Below, piece after piece: positions 1 to 12,680 of a stretch of DNA of 64,000 nt (the stretch's first letter is position 1; each line of letters begins with the position of its first letter). Source of the stretch: Warburgia ugandensis (taxonomy: Eukaryota > Streptophyta > Magnoliopsida > Canellales > Canellaceae); NCBI GenBank assembly GCA_035236585.1, contig CP141136.1, forward strand, positions 51,725,136-51,789,135, in the 5' to 3' direction. Under the pieces are notes generated by a model. It saw only the letters and a program-made list of their open reading frames with translations, did not search any database and was not told the DNA's origin. A program made the translations under genes and the position numbers.

Positions 1-1187
1 AGTTGAATAATTGAGTTGGGCATCATTGAGTACCTTCCTAACATAATATATCATGTGGGGAAGTTTGTTAATATGCTACCCAACACAGCTTCAATTGCAT
101 AGTTGGAAGCATCACACAATATTTCAAATGGTGCATTCTAGTCTGGTGGTTGAATAATAGATGCAGAAGTTAATACAGCCTTTAGGAGCTCAAATGCTTC
201 ATTGCAGTCATCATCAAAGTCAAAAGATGCCTCCTTCATACATAAATTACATAGGAGCTTAGCAATTTTACGAAAGTCCTTAATGACTCTTCTACAAAAA
301 CTAGTGCAGCCTAAAATGAGTGAATTTATCATACCATCCTTGAGGAAGGTTAGAGATTAAGTCAACTTTGGCTTTATCCACATGTATACCATTGCGTGAG
401 TTAATATGGGCTAAATCCATGCCATTTTGAACCATGGAATGTTATTTTTCTAATTTAATACCAAGTTCTTTTCTTGGCACCTTGTAAGGAAAAAGTTTTA
501 AATGGTGCAAGCATTCATCAAAAGAAGAACCAAACACTGAGAATTATCAATAAACACCTATAAAAATCTCTGCACCATATCAACAATAAGCTCAATATAC
601 ACCTTTGAAAAGTAGCTAGAGCAGTACACAATCCAAAAAGCATATGATGGTGGTCAAATGTTCCGAAAGGGCTAATGAAGGTTCTCTTCTCCTGATCCTC
701 AAGTGCTATGAGAATTTGGTTATAGCCAGAAGAACAATCAAGAAAGTAGTACTACTTATGTATAGTTAACCTTTCTAGCATTTGGTCTATGAATTGTGGA
801 TCAATGCCATTTTGAACAATGAAATGGTATTTTTCCAAATTTAATACTTAGTTCTTTTCTTCACACCTCTTAAGGACATGTTTTAAATGGTGCAAGCATT
901 CAACAAAAGAAGATCCAACATATCAAAAATATGCTCAACATACACCTTTGAAAAGTAGCTCGAGCATTGCACAATCCAAAAGGCATATGATGGTAGGCAA
1001 ATGTTCCAAAAGGTCAGATAAAGGTCATCATCTCATGATCCTCAAGTGCTAGGGGGAATTTGGTTACAGCCAAATTAATCTTAAAGAAAGTAGTAGTACT
1101 TATGTCTAACTAACCTTTCTAGCATTTAGTCTATGAATGGTAGAGGAGAGTGGTCTTTCCTCGTGACCGAGTTTAGTTTTTGGTAAT
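1..1187 (-). pseudogene. Decayed Athila-like Ty3/gypsy reverse transcriptase/RNase H fragment
   Basis: Read on the minus strand, this is a broken pol fragment. An open stretch at 138-332 carries the connection region after the RT palm (CRRVIKDFRKIAKLLCNL, then LTSASIIQPPD), a pattern typical of Athila-type elements. Lower coordinates (about 1-130) give a decayed RNase H start (ILCDAS-like), and 350-800 give pieces of fingers and palm (SGYNQI, EDQEK, FGTFDHHM, LATFQRC). Stops and frameshifts are frequent and the FxDD catalytic motif is not readable. The protein would have copied element RNA into DNA. The fragment is cut off by the window edge on one side and by a CACTA terminus at 1188 on the other. 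Family assignment is by recognition of motif spacing only. Confidence 0.75.
418..1143 (-). repeat. Tandem partial duplication inside the Athila-like RT
   Basis: The stretch 418-801 is repeated immediately as 802-1143. Both copies begin with a TGCCATTTTGAAC-type sequence and end with CCTTTCTAGCATTT followed by GTCTATGAAT. The second copy is shorter and differs by many substitutions and small gaps, so the duplication is old. It repeats the same RT segment (fingers to palm) twice on the minus strand. Confidence 0.8.
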
Positions 1188-1885
1188 CACTACTAGATAA
1201 GGGGCTTTTAAAGTCAGTTAAAAAGGATAATTGAAGTCACTTACTAAGCGACTTCAATCGAGCTAACTTAGAAAGTTGACAAATTTTAAAGTCATTTAGG
1301 TAAACGAATTTAAAAATGAAGTAGTTTTGAAGTCACTTAAATAAATGACTTTAAAGGTCACCAACTTTTAAAATCATTTAGTCTAAGTGACTTCAAATGT
1401 ATTTGATTTTTGAAGTCGATTATGTAAAAACAACTTCAAAAGTCACCAACTTTAGAAGTCATTTTTATATAAGCAACTTCTAAAGCATCACATTTTGATG
1501 AACTTTTTGAAGTTACTTCTAATGTTTGTGACTTTGGAAGTCATTTTCATATAAGTAACTTCAAAAGCACAACATTTTGATGAACTTTTTAAGTCTCTTG
1601 CTTGGAAATGACTTATAGAGTTTGTGACTTTTGAAGTCGTTTTCATGTAAGCGACTTTGAAAGTTCAACCTTTTTATAGTCTTTTAAAGTTGCTTACACT
1701 AAACAACTTCAAAAGTTGGTGACTTTTAAAGTTGTTTTTTACTAAATGATTTAAAAAATCTATTTTTTGAAGTCATTTTTTCCTAAACAACTTAAAAAAT
1801 TCTATACTTTTGAAGTTGATTTTCACTAAATGACTTAAAAAATCCTATACTTTTGATGTTGCTTTTCACTAAACAACTTCAAAAG
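1188..1885. repeat. CACTA subterminal repeat array
   Basis: About 700 bp is built almost entirely of short variants of GAAGTCGCTTA and its reverse complement (for example TTGAAGTCACTTACTAAGCG at 1213-1232), in both orientations and spaced about 20-50 bp apart. In En/Spm-type elements such clustered short motifs next to the CACTA end are the binding sites for the element-encoded TnpA-like protein. That role is inferred here from position and motif density. Confidence 0.8.
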
Positions 1886-1921
1886 TGCCTTCTTGTTTTT
1901 TCAATTTTATATTCCAGCTCC

Positions 1922-2440
1922 ACCACCTGTATACAATTGAATAACAAACATCCCATGTACACTTAATACTCAAACAATGTTTATAAACATTAGAAACCTA
2001 TTAATATATAATATCATCCACTTCTTGATGCAATACCACCTATATACATTAGATAACAAACATCATATATACCTAATACTTCAATCTCCACAAACACAAA
2101 AAACCAACAACCACTACAATGCATCTACATCTTAATTTCTTAATACATTACCACCTATGTATACTTTGAATAACAAACAATCTATGCACTTAATACTTCA
2201 AACAATCTTTATAAACATGAAAACCCAAACATCATGTACACCTAATACTTCAATCTTCATACACATTCGAAATCAAAATCTGCTACAATGCATCAACATC
2301 TTTCTTGATAGACTACCACCTATGTATACATTAAATAACAAACATTCTATACACTTGATACAAATAATCTTTATAAACATGAAAAACCAAACATCTAATA
2401 CAACATGCATCCACTTCTTTCTTGATACCCTAAATCATTC
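1922..2440. repeat. Tandem repeats of about 115-168 bp in the CACTA interior
   Basis: Four units begin near 1922, 2035, 2150 and 2315 with ACCACCTRTATACA-like starts followed by AATAACAAACAT, and run on to CTTTATAAACAT-type and TGCATC.ACTTCTT-type segments. The first two spacings are about 115 bp and the last is 165 bp. The short open frame at 2157-2444 is this repeat read through and is not a gene. Confidence 0.75.
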
Positions 2441-2444
2441 TTAA

Positions 2445-2968
2445 AATATAACACCTAATACATCCATAATGGCTGCAAAACATCCAAACTCATCATTATA
2501 TATCCACGTCTATCTTGAAAATAATTTACAAAAGAAACTACAACACATGCATTCTCTATAACATCCACATTCACTTCGTTTGTAAATCCATATACATTCA
2601 CATTTACTTTCACCCTCTGAGTAACCCTCTCATTCTTCAACTCACAAAAGTTATATAATTCAATGAATATATTGAAAACCAACAACCACATATTCACTTC
2701 ATGTTCAAGCTCCAAATTCACTTCATCCATACTCATTTATTCCCACACTCAAAATTTTCACTCATTCATCACTTATAATACATATACATATATATATAGC
2801 AAATAAAATAATATAATTTAAGAGAACACGCACAAGTCAATGAAAAAATATTTTATTATATATTTTGCATTCATAGAGTTACTATAAGAGATCTAATTAA
2901 AACTCATTATATACTCAGCCCATTCAGTTCATATTTCATTGAGAATTACTCTCTAGTAACTCTTCTTA
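2445..2968. other. AT-rich CACTA interior with no recognisable gene
   Basis: About 520 bp of AT-rich sequence lies between the tandem repeats and solo LTR A1. The minus-strand open frame at 2455-2736 has no motif I recognise. A short TA-rich run is present near 2780-2800. Confidence 0.5.
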
Positions 2969-5900
2969 TGTAACAACCCCAAAATTCTACTTTTGCATGA
3001 TCGAGGTATGAGTTTTCTAGGAGGATAACTTTTTATGAAATATGAATTAAGAATTAAAGCATAACAATTGGATTCTACTCAGAAAATGGAATCCAACAAC
3101 CTAAAGAATGCTGAAAGTGGAGTCTAGATGAGGAAGTTCTTGGACTTCGAAGTCAGGGGTATTTTGGTAATTAAAGTTAAAAAAACTAAGAACATGACAT
3201 TGAAATTATAAATTTTGGATTCTACTTATCGATACGAATCCAAAGACACTAAGTTTGCTAAAATTGGAGGTTGGACGAATAAATGGTAATTTTATTACCA
3301 AAGAGTATTTTTGTAATTTCACTAAATGGGCCCCACTTCCAGGAGTTGGAATTTGGCAGTCAATGGAGTTGAAAAACATCATTAGCATGGCATACCATTT
3401 TTGTTGACTAGCATCATGGTGCTCAGAATAGTTGGGATATCATTATTAAACTTTAAAATAAATAAAACAAAACCAATCTAAAATAACATAAAAGGGGGGC
3501 ACATTTGATAATGGCATCCCCACTTAAGTGAAAAGGTAGGGGACAGAGATCTGTTCCCAAAACCCAACAAACAAAAGGAAAGAAAGAGAGGAGGAAAGAA
3601 AGAGAAGAAGGAAGAAAGGAAAGAAAAGAAGAAGGAAGAGGAAGGAGAGGAAGAAGAAGAGGAGGAGGGGAGAAGAAGAGGAGAAAAAAGAGAGGGAGCT
3701 AGAGCAGGAAAGGGAGACCCATGCCAAAGAAGAAGAGCTGGGCAGCGATTTGTGTGTTAGCAAAAAAAGATGGAGCTCGCTGGCGAAGATGGAAGCTTAG
3801 ATCCCAAATCTGAACCCCCCCTCCCCACCTTGCTTGTATCAAAGTCTAAGGCAAAAGCCCATTGTTTCCACTATGATCAGAGGAGAAAAGAAATGGGTTT
3901 TGCAATTGGATAAAGATGCAGGCCGTCGCTGGTCATCTTGGATGGCTGGCTTAGAAGAATAGAAACCCCAAGGTTTTGGACAGAGCTGGGATGATTTAGA
4001 CCATCAATGGAAGAGGGGATTGCTATGCGACGTGGATTGCAGATTTCCACTTGAAATTAGCTTCAATCCAGGTGATCCAAGAGTGTAGGAAGCTAAATAA
4101 CATGCTTTGATGGTATGATCCATGAAGCCCATCTTTTGATTTGATGAAATTTGTTAAATCCATGAGATTCTATTCTAGATCTAGATTTAAGGATGATCTA
4201 ACCATCCATTTCTTAATTCAAACCTAGGAATAGGTAAATAAGTGCTTGATAAAGCCTGAATTTGATCGAGATCATTGATCTAGGCTAGAAATCAATTGAA
4301 CAATCTCAGTCATTTGATTGAGTACTATTCACAATGTAATTTTGAGGTGTCTGATCAATGATTAGACTCCACAGATGAATCCTACGACCCTGAATTAGCT
4401 AGAATGTGACTAGAATTGTGTAATTTGGATGAAAACCTATCAAGAAACCCCAGCCATCCAATATGTCACTATCCAAACAGTGACGTTTTGATGCTGGATC
4501 GATGATCAAACCCCACATATGAGTTTTGATTGTCAATCCAAAGCTGGATGTGGTCTATCTAACCATTGTACACCCTTAAATTAGTCAAATTTGACCATGC
4601 AATCTAATGGAAACCACAATTTAGATGTTCACATAGATCCAACTGTAGATCTCAACCTTAAACTAAGGGCAAACATTAACATAAGCCCTGATCAACTCAC
4701 ATGAGTCTTGATCATCCATGTAAAGATCTGATAATGATGATCTAGGCCTTGGATTGCATCGAATTCTTAAAATTATGATCATAATTAAATCTAAATATCT
4801 CTGTGTATGTGAATGTATTAAGAAAAGAATTTTTATGCATTGTATAGATTGAAGCGCATGGGGTCAATTGTGAAGAAGAGGGCGGTTAAAGCTAGTGGAA
4901 TTCCAAGAACACATCACACTAGGTCGATGAAAATTTAAGACAACATGTCTAAATAATAAGATGCATGTTCTAAACATGATCTTATTTCTGAGTATGGATG
5001 TTATGAAACTAAAATGGTATGATTGATATTCGACATGCTTTAAATTGAAATGATGAAAATAATGTTAAGTAAAAGAATTGCATGCTATAATTCATGCTTA
5101 TGAGTTGTACATCATGTATGCGAATTGTGAAATTATGTTTATGGTACATGAGTACCATGATGTATGAGTCTAGGTTTATAGGATACATCCTTGGTGGATT
5201 ATCATCAAATAAGTGAGGATGTTATTCTTGTTATGAAATATATGAATAGGCAAACTGCCTACTATTATGATTATTTTACATCTGGGCATTGAGGCCTGAG
5301 AGTTTTGTTTTAGATAGGTGTAGGCCTGGGGATGCTATGCTAGGAGAGTTATGAGGGTTTGGTCACCCTCTCTCCGAAATTTATTATGTTATGGATACCA
5401 AGCACTATGTGTTGTTAAAAGTCAAGTGGGGATATTATGGGAAGGCCACCACTGTGATAACCATGGTCCTCCCATATGGACATAGATATTGTGATTTCCA
5501 TCGAGGATGGTATAAGTGGATTATTGAGTAGTTATCTAGGAACGTTGTACGAATTTTGATTGGTGCATAGTAGTTCTTATATTTGATGCACTGTGGTGCT
5601 TATATGATGGCATTATGAGATGCCTTATATGTTGTGGCATGATGATATGCCTTATATTGATTTTCCAATAGTGGCTGGAGGATTGTGGACCCCATATAGT
5701 GAGGGGCATGAGGATTATATTGATATACTAGCAGAGGCTGGATGATTATGAACACCACATGATGACGGGTATGATTCTAAAACCCAATATTGTCTAGGGA
5801 TGTTAATCTTAATACTTATTGAGTATATTCATAATTTTGTACACCTTTTAACAATTTCCATATATGTGGATTAATGAGATATGTATATGATTGAGGATGT

Positions 5901-6654
5901 AATTTCATATACATTTTCACAAGGGTATGTGCATGGGTAGAACTGTTATGCAAAGTATGGTTTATGGAATTGGATTATCTTATTTAAATGAGAAAGGAAA
6001 TTGTAAATACTTGATTTATCAATGGATTATTGATATTTATGAAATATGCTAATATTTGATTGTCAATTGATTATTAAATTATAAAACGTGTTGATACTTG
6101 ATTTAACAATGGATTAATGAATTATGAAACATATTGTTAATTTAGGTCAATATAATTGTTATGCAATTGAATATTCTGAATAATCCAAATTAATTAATTC
6201 ATATTTAAATTTAACATGCTTCTTAAACTCCCCTACCAAGCATAGCTTGTTGAGATATTGTAAATGTTTATGTTTACAATATCTCAGATACAAATAGACA
6301 AACGAAGATTTACGTGACAAGAGAAATCTAGTAGCCATACTTTTGTGATTAGGTATATACTTTATTTAAAGCTTTTGCATTGTGTAGTTAGTACTTTGAA
6401 TTGTGATAATGGATATTTAATATGATGTTTATAGGGGTTGTGTAAGTGAACCACTAGATGGGTCCTATTTTTAAGAAATGCATGTCTATCTTTTAGAAAA
6501 CTATATATATATATATATATATATGTGTAGAGTGTGAGCTTAAAGGTGACATCTAGGTTTTTAGGAAAATGAATTTCAAAGAAAAATCTTTCCTTGATTT
6601 TGAATTTTAAAATTTAGAGGAGCACCATCTTTTGAAATAATTCGGGATGCCACA
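2969..6654 (+). mobile_element. Solo LTR A1, family A
   Basis: A 3.69-kb LTR begins TGTAACAACCCC and ends GGGATGCCACA. It is flanked by TCTTA (2964-2968) and TCTTG (6655-6659), a 5-bp TSD with one mismatch. No PBS or PPT adjoins it, so it is a solo LTR left by LTR-LTR recombination. Inside are a GGGGGGCACATTTGATAATGG block (3494-3514), a sense-strand purine tract (about 3566-3708), a double hairpin near 6228-6286 and a TA run at 6502-6524. The same family recurs as A2 (17317-28648) and probably H (60022 onward), both on the minus strand. Confidence 0.85.
6251..6286 (+). promoter_or_regulatory. Distal LTR hairpin of family A
   Basis: A perfect 14-bp inverted repeat (TGAGATATTGTAAA, 8-nt loop, complementary arm) is followed by GATACA. 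Just upstream, CAAGC-ATA-GCTTG forms a second small hairpin. The same pair recurs in the other family A copies and, with changed arms, in families C, D and E. It may be an RNA structure near the end of the transcript (inference). Confidence 0.6.
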
Positions 6655-6811
6655 TCTTGTTTGCCCACTCAGAAAGCACAGTAGCCTAAAATCCAACATA
6701 TTAATTAAGCTCAAACTTTTTAGCTACATCCATAAAAAATTTAGAAGAATATAAGATTATGAAAAGTAAAAAGTATTCTGTCTTTCTTAAATGGGAGACA
6801 GGAGTAGTATC

Positions 6812-9315
6812 TATGACTACCTGGGTTTTTCTAACACTTTTTAAATACAAAAGACATTGACATAACGAGACCGATCTCTAATAAAAGTCATTTTTGATGA
6901 GTAAATAACAATGGAAGAATCTTTTCTTTTAAATTCACTTCAAAAAACCTTGAGTTTCATTTTTATTTTCTCCAAACAAGGATTCTTGGTGAAATTAGTG
7001 CTCATTTCTACCAAAAATCCAACAGAGTTTTCTTTATTTTTCAAACATATGACATTTAACGCATGCCATTGCTAAGCACTTGATAAACATTCATTGACAT
7101 TTTAAAACATAAATGAAGACTCTATCTCCTTTCCAAAAATCTAACAAAATAAAATCAATTTACATCAACAATACACACCTAGAACCTCCACAGCACAACC
7201 TAGCCACATAAGTCTTCCAAATTCCCATAATTACATACAATGTAGTCTCTTTCTCATCGCATACCATAACTTCAATTCAAAAACCAATTCTTACCTATCC
7301 TCTTCCAAAGCTTCTGTTGACGCACTTCGTTAGCAAACAGCCCCTATTCCTTGGGAGTCCTCTATTCTAGAATAATGTCAATATGCTAGACCTGCTACTA
7401 TTCTCTATATCTAAGGCATTACAAACCAAAATAATACCTCAGCAAGCAATGGCTTGTGTAGGTGGAATAAGACGCAATTTTATATAAACAAAATCATGAT
7501 AATTTTATATAAATCAATTTGTCCATACTAAATCATGCTAACATAATTCAATTATCATTTATCTTCAATCATTCAACATTCATCAGAATCATGAATCCAT
7601 GCTAAAACGGAAGAAATACCAATGCATCAGTATAAAATACATTCTTTAAAATGCAAAGTATATAGTCACATGTCAAACTTACAAGTCATTTACATTTCTT
7701 GATACCAATCTTCGCTCTTACGAGCCATTTCATATATCAAATACCAATGCGTTGTTATGTGTATCAAGCACACAACAAATAATATTATCCACTTTGGCGC
7801 AGTGGGTTAGACCTAAAGGCATACCTCAAGGCTTTGCTCCTAAGAGACCAGTAGCTTGTCCAGCCCAAAGGCCTACCCACATCATAATGGTTTCGTGGCC
7901 TACCCACATCATAATGACCCCTTTTGATCACATGAGCCATTTCACAATTTCTTGCTATTAGTGTTATATTTTCTCACATGGCTCACAATAATGCATAGCT
8001 TATGCATGAATAGTTTAATCATAGTTCAATTTCAGCATGCACAATCATCTTATCTTTCATATAGACTAAAAAGACTTGTTTCAATGCTCAAAAATTATAT
8101 ACAAATACATATATAGGGAAAATCATATCATTCTTAATTCCACCTACCTCAATGGAGATCTTCACTTTCTCTAAAGCAACGATTCATTTAGTTCACGTAT
8201 GCTTCCCAATCAGTCACATATCTGTAACAATATAAATGCACATTTAGATATACAATTCTAGGACTTCTCCTAGCTTCCTTAGCATGGAAGTTTCCTCTAA
8301 GTTATCTCCTACCACTCTTTGGCACAAGGCAGAGTGATAATGCTTATCATTGTGCTAACGACATTTCATTAGCTATTGATTGATAGCTAATTGAATGACA
8401 AACAGTTGTTGGATTTCTAATCCATGCCATTGCCCCTAAATTGCCTATCCATCATTCTTCTTAAGTGATTGAAATTTACTTTCACTGTTTAGTGGTCTTA
8501 ATCCTTTAATTCCTAACTAGAACAACTCTTGGGTTGGGGCTGGATGTTATTTTCCATACTACAGTCCTCAATACAACCTATAATTGTTTTCCTAAATCAG
8601 ACTGATACAATGAGCATCATGAACAGTTCATGTCACCCAATTTTTATATTAGTTTATCCAAATTCCATACTTTATATCATATCTAAGCTAATTCAACTTT
8701 TAGGAATCCATCTTTGACCTCTCATCATTGATTTGACATCACAAGGTGTTTGTTTGAATAGTGATAAATCAGATGGCCTAGATCATCTGATCTGTTTCAC
8801 TTCAAATTCATATAATTCTAATCATCCTATCATTTTTAAGGATGGGGAACTCATCTGTGGTGTCTGATCGTAGATCAGACATCACAAAATTAATGAGTGA
8901 ACATTACTCCATTGGGCGACTAAGATTGTTCGATTGATTCTTAGCATAGATTGATGATCTTAGTCAAATTCAAGCTTTATCAAGCACTTATTTACCTATT
9001 CCTAGGTTTGGATTAAGAAATGGATGATTAGATTGTCCCTAAACTTAGATCTAGTAAAAATCACACAAATTTAACAAAATTCGTCAAATCAAAAGTTGGG
9101 TTTCCTAAATCTTACCTATTGGATGCATTTACTTGCATTTCCCATCCTTGGATGAGCCAGATTGCCTCGAGTTTCAGGTGACACCCTCTAAGCAATGTTG
9201 AGCACACTACTCCCTTCCGATCTATGGTCCAGATCATCTCAAATCTCCCCATAAACTCAGTATTTTTTTTTTGTTTCATCATGTTGGATAACAAGATCAG
9301 TGATCCGAGGTAGCA
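6812..9315 (-). mobile_element. Outer LTR of complex E, truncated
   Basis: This matches the E 5' LTR from its U5 end (TATGACTACCTGGG at 6812, corresponding to 46475) up to about 48815. The remaining U3 part of about 530 bp is missing: at about 9315 the sequence switches from LTR (GATCCGAGGTAGCAT) into the E leader (TCCTTAGTCTTAAGAG). The low-coordinate end abuts TSD GTATC. Confidence 0.8.
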
Positions 9316-9689
9316 TTCCTTAGTCTTAAGAGCTATAATAATTTTGTAAGAGTACTCTTCTTACTCATACCAAGACAAAAAATTAATTATCTCTTTAGAA
9401 CTTGTCAACCCTCATGGGTTGCATCTATTGTTGCTGCTACATCACTTGACCAAGATTTTTGCACCATGTTGGCCGCAAAGTTCATCATCTGACTCCCCTG
9501 GTCAGATGGCTCAGTAGATTGGGTTGTCCTCTAACTCATCCTCTTAGGTGGCATTCTTCCCTTCATCACAAGATCCTTTTAAGAGTTACTTTCAAACTCA
9601 TTAATAACACATCATACTTTTGAGACTGCGTAAGACTTTATTCAATGTGACTGGCATTGAGTGAACTAAACTTGGGCTTTGATATAAAC
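9316..9689 (-). mobile_element. Residual E leader and decayed PBS between two LTRs
   Basis: This matches 46100-46474, the untranslated leader and start of the internal region of E. It ends with GGGCTTTGATATAAA, a decayed reverse complement of the initiator-Met tRNA PBS (compare GGCTCTGATACCAT at 46460-46473). About 3.6 kb of internal sequence expected here has been deleted. Confidence 0.75.
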
Positions 9690-12666
9690 TCTAACCACTC
9701 AAGTTTTTCTAACACTTTTTAAATACAAAAGACATTGACATAATAATATCAATCTTTAATAAAATCATTTTTTGAGGAGTAAACAATAGTGAAAGAATCT
9801 TTTCTTTTAAATTCACTTTGCAAAACTTTGAGTTTCATTTTTCTTTCCTCAAAATGAGGAATCTCAGTGAAATTAGTGCTCATTTCTACCAAAAATTGGC
9901 ACAGTTTCCTCTATTTTTCGAACACATGATAAACATTCATTGACATTTTAAAACATAAATGAAACTTTGTCTCCTTTTCATACATCAAACAAAATGAAAA
10001 CAATTTACTTTAACAATACACACCCAAAACCTCCACAACACAACCTAGCCACACAAGTCTTTCAAATTCCCATAATTACATAGAATGCAATCTCTTTCTG
10101 ATTAGATACCATAACTTCAACTCAAAAACCAATTCTTACCTGTCCTCTTCCAAAGCGTTCATTGGCGAGCTTCTTTAGCAAACTAGTCCTATTCCTTGGG
10201 AGTCCTCTATTCTGGAATAATGTCAACATGCCAGATCGGCTACTATTCTTTGTATCTGAGGCATTACAAACCAAAGCAATCGCTTGTGTAGGAGGAATAA
10301 GACTCAATTTTATATAAATAAAATCATGATAATTTTATATAAATCAATTTGTCCATACTAAATCATGCAAACACAATTCAATTATCATTTAACTTGACTC
10401 ATTCAACATTCATCAAAATCATGAATCGATGCCAAATGGAAGAAATACCAATGCATTAGTGCAAAACACATTCTTTGAAATGCAAAGTATATAGTCAGAT
10501 GTCAAACTTACAAGGAATTTACATTTTCTAATACCAGTCTTTGCTCTTACGAGCCATTTCATATATCAAATACCAACGCATTGTTATGTGTATCAAGTAC
10601 ACAACAAACAATATTATCCGCTTTGGCGTAGTGCGTCAGTGCAGTAGGTTAAACCCAAAGACACACCTCAAGGCTTTACTCCTGAGAGACCGGTATCTTG
10701 TCCAACCCTAAGGCCCGCCCACATCATAACAACCCCTTTCACTCATACAAGCCAGTTCACAATTTTCTGTATCAGTCTTATATTTTCTCACATGGTTCAC
10801 ATAATACATAGCTTATACACGAACATTTTAATCATGGTTCAATTTCAGCATGCACATTCATCTTATCTTTCATATAAACTGAAAAGACTTGTTTCAATGC
10901 TCAAAATTCATATACAAATACATATATAGTGAAAATCTTAACAATCTTAATTCCACCTACGTCAATGGAGATCTTCAATTTTACTGAAGCAATGATTCAT
11001 TTAGTTCATGTGTGTGCTACCGATCAGTCACATATCTATAACGATACAAACACGCATTTAGATATACAATTCTAGGACTTCTCTTAGCTTCCCTAACACA
11101 GAAGTTTCCTCTAAGTTAGCTCCTGGAACTATTCGGCACAAGGCAAAGTGACAGTGCTTATCACTGTGCTAGGGGCATTTCATTAGCTATTGGTTGATTA
11201 GCTAATTCAATGACAAACAATTGCTGGATTTCCAATCCATGCCATTGGCACTAAATTGGCTATCCATCATTCTTCTTAAGTGATTGAAATTTACTTTCAC
11301 TATTTAGTGGTCTTAACCCTTGATTCCAAACCAAATCAACTCTTGGGTTGGAGCTTACTATTATTTTTCATACTACAGTCCTCAATACAACCTATTATTG
11401 TATTCCCAAATCAGACTGATATAATGAGCATCATGAACAGTTCATGTCACCCAATTTTTTATATTAGTTTATCCAAATTCCATACTTTATATCATATCCA
11501 AGCTAATTCAAGGATCAAGAATCCATTTGTGACTTCTGATCATTGATCTGACATCATAAGGTGTTTGCTTGAATAGCGACAGATCGGACGGCCTAGATCA
11601 TCCAATCTATTTCACTTCAAATTCATATAAATCTTGTCATCCTATCACCTTTTGAGGATGGGGAACTCATCTTGGTGTCTCATCATGATTAGATATCACA
11701 AAATTATTGTGTGAACAGTACTCAATCGGATGACTGAGATTGTCTGTTTGATTTCTAGCCTACATTGATGATCTTGGTCAAATTCAGGCTTTATCCAACA
11801 CTTATTTACCTATTCCTAGGTTTGGATTAAGAAATGGATGGTTAGATCATTCCTAAACATAGATCTAGTGTAAAATTGCATGAATTTAACAAAATTCATC
11901 AAATCTAAAGTTGGGTTTCATAGATCTTACCTGTTGCATGCATTTCTGTGCGTTTCCCATCTCTAGATGAGCCGGATTGCCTCCAGTTTCAAGTGAAAAC
12001 CTCTAAGCAATGTCATACACATGGCTCCTTTCGATCTACAGTCCAGATCATCTCGGATCTCCCCATAAACTTAGGGGTTTCCTTCATTTAATCTCTGGCG
12101 ACGGCTTGGAAATCTAGCATGCAAAACCCTCATTTTTTCTTTCTTCTTGCTCCCACCAGCGTGCTAGATTTTTTGGTTCTGGGTTTCTCTCTCCTCTTCT
12201 CTCTTCCCTCCTCTTCCTCCTCTCTACTCTCCTCTTCTCTTCTCTTCTCTTCTCTTTCTTTTTCCTTCTTCTCCTCTCTCCTTCCTTCTCCCCTTCATTG
12301 GGTTTTTGTAGGGCTTTAAGAACAAACCGAATGGTCTTTTCATTTGGTTAAGTGGGGAAGGGGGTGCTAGTATAAAATCTAAACCCCTTCTGTTTAGGCA
12401 TTTCATCTTTTTTTCTCTTATTTTTACATAATTGCCCCTCATATTCAAATACTCATATCCGAACTCCGATTTCTGCAAACTTGGTGTCCTTTGAATCGTC
12501 TTTTTGAGTACTATCCAATTACAGAGGTCTCAATTGTAGATTAGATTTCTAGCCTATCTTTCATTTATAAAATGCCAAAAATATGAATTTAATATGTTCT
12601 TCTCATCCCAATTTAATATTTTTCAAAATTCATTAAAATTGAGATTTTAAAATTAAGGGTGTTACA
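9690..12666 (-). mobile_element. Middle LTR of complex E
   Basis: A 2977-bp LTR on the minus strand that starts TGTAACACCC (at 12666) and ends in a decayed form of the U5 terminus (at 9690). It carries the block GGGGTGCTAGTATAAA (12361-12376, minus sense), a purine tract in minus sense (about 12180-12300), a splice-donor-like site near 11936-11943 and the distal hairpin near 10255-10290. It serves the inner copy as 3' LTR and adjoins the residual leader of the deleted copy. Confidence 0.85.
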
Positions 12667-12680
12667 TTTTTCCCCTGCTT
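12667..12680 (-). other. E polypurine tract
   Basis: On the minus strand the sequence reads GCAGGGGAAAAA directly before LTR start TGTAACACCC. It is preceded by TTTTGAGGACGAATTTCCTA, the usual end of the internal region in these elements. Confidence 0.7.

Noticed and set aside
3524..3763. Minus-strand Ser/Leu/Phe-rich frame that looks like a hydrophobic protein
   Set aside because: It is the antisense of the purine tract of solo LTR A1. The same artefact appears at 12119-12478, 13470-13798 and 63625-63867.
9112..9294. Short minus-strand frame (60 codons) in the E outer LTR
   Set aside because: Homologous positions in the other two E LTRs are not open; chance frame.
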